From Chitinophaga ginsengisoli (GTDB taxonomy: Bacteria; Bacteroidota; Bacteroidia; Chitinophagales; Chitinophagaceae): a stretch of 64,000 nt of DNA. The translations under genes were made by a program, and so were the position numbers. Where the stretch lies: contig NZ_PYGK01000001.1 in NCBI RefSeq assembly GCF_003014595.1, positions 124,001 through 188,000 on the forward strand. The letters are read 5' to 3'. Positions 60,462 through 64,000 of the stretch are shown piece after piece. Each line of letters begins with the position of its first letter. Position 1 is the first letter of the stretch. The notes under the pieces are model-generated. The model was given only the letters and a program-made list of their open reading frames with translations, did no database searches and was not told where the DNA came from.

Positions 60462-63400
60462 TTAACTGAACAGGTAAAGCACATCTTCTTTGGTGAGCTT
60501 CTTCACAAATCCGGAATCATCGGCAATGATCTCCTTCACCAGCGATTTCTTACGCTCCTGCAATTGCAGGATCTTCTCTTCCACAGTATCCTTACAGATC
60601 ATACGGTAAGCAAAGATATTCTTCGTTTGACCAATACGGTGAGTACGGTCGATGGCCTGTTGCTCCACTGCCGGGTTCCACCATGGGTCCACGATATACA
60701 CATAATCTGCCGCCGTCAGGTTAAGACCCACACCACCCGCTTTGAGAGAGATGAGGAATACCCTGCAATCGTCATTGGACTGGAAGTTCTGTATTGCGCG
60801 TTCACGCTCTGATGCCGATGTGCTACCATCGAAGTATTCGAACGGTATCTTCATGTGCTGCAGCTTCTCCCTGATCAGCCCAAGCATACCCAGGAACTGG
60901 GAGAAGATCAGCACCTTATGGTTACTGATGTTCTCAGACATTTCACGGGTCAGCTCATGCAGTTTCACGGAATGGTTCGGATACTGTTCCGCCTCATTCA
61001 GGATAGCAGGAGAGTCGCATATCTGGCGAAGTTTCATCAGGCCCTGGAGGATGGTCAGCTGTGAGCGTTCCATACCCTGATCTTCGATTACACCCAATAT
61101 TTTTGAACGATAGGAGTTCCGGTAGGCATCATAGATATGCCGCTGCTCCGCATCCATCTCGCAGAAGATCACCGTTTCGATCTTCTCTGGCAGCTCTTTC
61201 GCAACCTGCTCTTTGGTACGGCGCAGAATGAACGGATAGATCAGCTTACGCAGATGATCCTTTCGCTCCTCATCCTGGAACTTATCTATCGGCGTAGCAA
61301 ATTCATTACGGAAGAAATCCACACTTCCCAGCATACCCGGATTCAGGAAGTTCATCTGGGCATAAATGTCAAATGTATTATTCTGCATCGGCGTACCACT
61401 CAATGCCAGTTTGTTTTTGGTATTCAGTAGCTGCGCCGCTTTGGTCACTTTACTCTGCGGATTCTTGATTGCCTGGGACTCATCCAGTACCACATAGTCC
61501 AGGTCCATCTTCATCAGCGTCTGTACATCACTTCTCAGGGTACCGTAGGTAGTGATCAGGATGTCAAACTTCAGCAGCTCTTCCACAGTTTTCAGACGGG
61601 TAGGGCCGTGATGAATATGATAGGTCATCGTAGGCGTGAACTTCTTGATCTCATTTTCCCAGTTATAGATCAGTGTAGTAGGACATACCACCAGCGCCAG
61701 GCATTTATCATCATTCTTATTCTTGTAATGCTGGATAAATGTCAGTGCCTGGATCGTCTTACCAAGACCCATATCATCTGCAAGGATACCTCCCCACTTC
61801 ACTTCATCCAGATAGTTCAGCCACTGGAAACCGCTTTCCTGGTAGGGACGCAGCGTTGCCCGCAGGTTACCCGGCAAGGCAATATTACGAATCTCGTCAA
61901 ACTGCAGCAGCTTACGCCGCTTCTGTTCCAGCTCCAGTAATATCGCATCGTCATCAATGAACTCAAACAGTTCATCAATCACACTGAAATTGTATTTACT
62001 CAGCTTCAGTGCGCCTTTATCTTTTTCCTCCCCGATCTTGAATAACAGGGAGTATTTTTTCAACCATTCTTCAGGCAGCAACCCCAGGGAGCCATCAGCC
62101 AGTTGCACATAGTTCTGTTTACCTGCCAGCGCCTGTTTAATATCCCTGATGCTCACCTTCTGATCACCATAGGTCACTTCGATCTGTGCATCGAACCAGT
62201 CGATACCAGAACTGATCTGCAGATTGGTAACCGGCTTATGGGCGCTGAACTTGAAGTTCTTCAGGTTCTCAAATCCGAACACCCGTACATTCATTTCCTT
62301 CAGTGTATCAAAGAAGAGGAAGAACCAGTTGTTCTTCAGCGCCTCTTTGGCCTTCAGGAAGAAGTAATTATTTGAATTAGGCTGGGAGAAATTGGTATGC
62401 AGCGTACTCAGTTTATCCACAAACTGTTGTTCTGCTTCTTTGTTCCGGTGGATGATCAGTACCTTATTCCCTTCCTGCACCGTTATTCTGCCGTCATCAT
62501 TCCAATCGACTTCCTGTCCGTGATAAGCAAATCCTGGCTGAATAATGAAAGTTTCACCTACTTCACGCAGGAACACCCTGCATTCAGGCAGAATATCATC
62601 CACTTCCGCCAGCAATGAGTTATCAAACTGTATCTGGTATTGCTTACTCAATGGCAACAGGTAATCCTGCAAATAGGTGCCCCACTGGTCAGCGGGAATA
62701 CGGATACGTCCATTCTCACGGAATAATTCTACATGCAGTGCATCCTGTGCATTTTCAAACAGGTACAACACGTTATTCTTCAGGAACAGTATAGAGCTGT
62801 CCCACTCATTATCAGATACATTGACCATTTCTCCTTCGATGAGAACATGGCAGGTTACTTCGATAACGTCAGCAGCGGCGTGTGTTTTGAAGACAGGCTG
62901 TAACCTGTCGCCGGCCAGGTGAACAGGCTGCAGGTTCTTTGTTTTGAATGGCTGCCGGTTCGGTAACAGGAACAACAGGCCATGTGCCGCTATCTGCGGG
63001 AACAACTTGGCCAGTTTCGGATGCAGGTACTCCAGCATCAGTTCCTTCGTTTCTGTAGGCAGGGCCGATTCATTATCATCATGGGTAATGTTTTCCCAGA
63101 TGCCTGCAAAAGGAGAGTTCTTGCTGAGAAATTTGCTGACCTCCATGCCCTGCACCTTGCGGACAGGAGTGATCAGATCACGGTCAGCTTCTTTATAAAG
63201 GTAAAAGTCTACGTACTTGGAGAGATCCAGTTTATTGACCAGGGAGACAAAAGCATCCTGTTCCTCATTTACATCACCGCTTACCAGGTCTATCCGGAAG
63301 AATGGATATAGCGGTTCATTGGCATTAAACACAACACCTATGCGCTGAGTAATAGCTGCCGATACCTCTGGTGGCGGGGGAGGAGCAGGCTGCCTGCTGG

Positions 63401-64000
63401 CCAGAGCGCCGTCAACCCTTTTGATACTTGGATCAAGTACCCGCAGGAAAGGCTTACCCTCCATATAGGAGAAGGTGAACTTGCCTTCCAGGTTATCATC
63501 GAGCGAATAACCGTATAAGGAGAGGAGTTTGTTCTTTTCCTTATCCCAGTTACGCAATGTGTCAAAATAATAGGGCCCCTGACTATTCAGCAAGTACAGG
63601 AACAGGGCGGTCTTATGCTTACACACAGCATGTTCTGTTTCATCGCAGGTGCAATGTGTATCAAAGAAACGCTCTTCGTTCCGCTGAATGATCAATGGGT
63701 ATTCCTGTCCTTCGTATTTAAGGGTCGCTTCTACTTTTTCATCTTTCGCAGCAGTGATCTTGAAGCTCTTTGCAGATTTTGCCATTTTCTCAGCTTCTGC
63801 AAATATCTCATTGGAAGTGAGCAGTTTGAGCGATTTCAGGTCTATGAACTTCATTTTTACCAGCGTATGCTGCTGGTTATATTGGGTATCATAGCTTTCA
63901 AAGTGATTTTTATCCAGCATTTCCTGCAACTGGAACATAGCGGCAGCTTCATGCCGGCAGATATCGCCAAGGTTGTAGGGACACTGGCAACGGACAGACA
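60462..64000 (-). CDS. SNF2-family helicase with SWIM zinc fingers, 5' end beyond window
   Basis: At least 1,179 codons; the frame is open to the right edge, and residues upstream of the first ATG (63938) read CQCPYNLGDICRHEAA, a CxC...CxH SWIM finger, so the true start lies outside. A second SWIM-like motif, DTHCTCDETEHAVCKH, follows about 80 residues further. The C-terminal 500 residues are a SNF2 ATPase: LADDMGLGKTIQALTFI (motif I), VVLDESQAIKNPQSK (motif II), ALSGTPMQNNTFDI (III), VFLISLKAGGVGLNLTAADY (V) and QQAIDRTHRIGQT (VI). The family remodels nucleoprotein complexes; bacterial members (HepA/RapA-related) act on RNA polymerase or DNA repair. The exact role here is unknown. Confidence 0.9.
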   Translation of the reverse strand, partial: SVRCQCPYNLGDICRHEAAAMFQLQEMLDKNHFESYDTQYNQQHTLVKMKFIDLKSLKLLTSNEIFAEAEKMAKSAKSFKITAAKDEKVEATLKYEGQEYPLIIQRNEERFFDTHCTCDETEHAVCKHKTALFLYLLNSQGPYYFDTLRNWDKEKNKLLSLYGYSLDDNLEGKFTFSYMEGKPFLRVLDPSIKRVDGALASRQPAPPPPPEVSAAITQRIGVVFNANEPLYPFFRIDLVSGDVNEEQDAFVSLVNKLDLSKYVDFYLYKEADRDLITPVRKVQGMEVSKFLSKNSPFAGIWENITHDDNESALPTETKELMLEYLHPKLAKLFPQIAAHGLLFLLPNRQPFKTKNLQPVHLAGDRLQPVFKTHAAADVIEVTCHVLIEGEMVNVSDNEWDSSILFLKNNVLYLFENAQDALHVELFRENGRIRIPADQWGTYLQDYLLPLSKQYQIQFDNSLLAEVDDILPECRVFLREVGETFIIQPGFAYHGQEVDWNDDGRITVQEGNKVLIIHRNKEAEQQFVDKLSTLHTNFSQPNSNNYFFLKAKEALKNNWFFLFFDTLKEMNVRVFGFENLKNFKFSAHKPVTNLQISSGIDWFDAQIEVTYGDQKVSIRDIKQALAGKQNYVQLADGSLGLLPEEWLKKYSLLFKIGEEKDKGALKLSKYNFSVIDELFEFIDDDAILLELEQKRRKLLQFDEIRNIALPGNLRATLRPYQESGFQWLNYLDEVKWGGILADDMGLGKTIQALTFIQHYKNKNDDKCLALVVCPTTLIYNWENEIKKFTPTMTYHIHHGPTRLKTVEELLKFDILITTYGTLRSDVQTLMKMDLDYVVLDESQAIKNPQSKVTKAAQLLNTKNKLALSGTPMQNNTFDIYAQMNFLNPGMLGSVDFFRNEFATPIDKFQDEERKDHLRKLIYPFILRRTKEQVAKELPEKIETVIFCEMDAEQRHIYDAYRNSYRSKILGVIEDQGMERSQLTILQGLMKLRQICDSPAILNEAEQYPNHSVKLHELTREMSENISNHKVLIFSQFLGMLGLIREKLQHMKIPFEYFDGSTSASERERAIQNFQSNDDCRVFLISLKAGGVGLNLTAADYVYIVDPWWNPAVEQQAIDRTHRIGQTKNIFAYRMICKDTVEEKILQLQERKKSLVKEIIADDSGFVKKLTKEDVLYLFS

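Overview
This window looks like chromosomal DNA from a member of the Bacteroidota, most likely a Chitinophaga-like organism of the Chitinophagaceae. The grounds are a SusC/SusD pair with a DUF6377-type regulator, a GH97 glycosidase, LytTR and hybrid two-component proteins, many signal peptides and lipoboxes, and promoters of the TTTG-N19-TAnnTTTG type. Genus is an inference; no rRNA is present.

Layout. 1-1348: 5' part of a secreted Ig-like repeat protein running off the left edge. 2061-4640: a NACHT/STAND ATPase standing alone. 4753-9993: transglutaminase-like protein, ClC channel with CBS domains, and a KefF/KefC-like potassium-efflux pair. 9997-10505: two small genes. 10506-11436: non-coding, with a 143-bp MITE-like palindrome. 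11437-16316: TetR-TolC-EmrA-EmrB efflux operon. 17265-20539: fructokinase, CBM9-like protein and a putative glycoside hydrolase. 20540-22281: 1.7 kb without a convincing gene but with six related hairpins whose stems covary. 22282-28843: SusD, SusC and DUF6377 genes.

28840-36634 is the most interesting part. It holds a WYL regulator, a structured non-coding RNA that contains a circularly permuted tRNA-like fold, a slipin (SPFH/Band-7) gene, two overlapping COG3541/RlaP-type nucleotidyltransferases, two tiny ORFs each followed by a terminator, three odd tRNAs (anticodons UAU, UUG and UAA, none with encoded CCA), and a YkuK/DUF458 RNase H-like gene. This set matches the class of predicted RNA-repair systems in which Band-7 proteins pair with a tRNA-like RNA and a nucleotidyltransferase. 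No RNA ligase (RtcB or ATP-grasp) is present in this window.

36959-41081: LytTR response regulator, hybrid histidine kinase, and an AraC regulator translationally coupled to a small leader ORF. 41330-41489: two large inverted repeats. 41544-43691: TetR, SDR oxidoreductase and DoxX-like genes, with a shared operator at three sites. 43756-51389: putative metallopeptidases, GH97, class V aminotransferase with a divergent Lrp regulator, and unknown genes. 51452-51525: tRNA-Asn. 51598-64000: ArnT-like glycosyltransferase, Rieske protein and HflX; S9 peptidase; enoyl-CoA hydratase/isomerase; outer-membrane barrel; zinc-ribbon/TPR protein and membrane metallopeptidase; and a SNF2 helicase with SWIM fingers that continues past the right edge.
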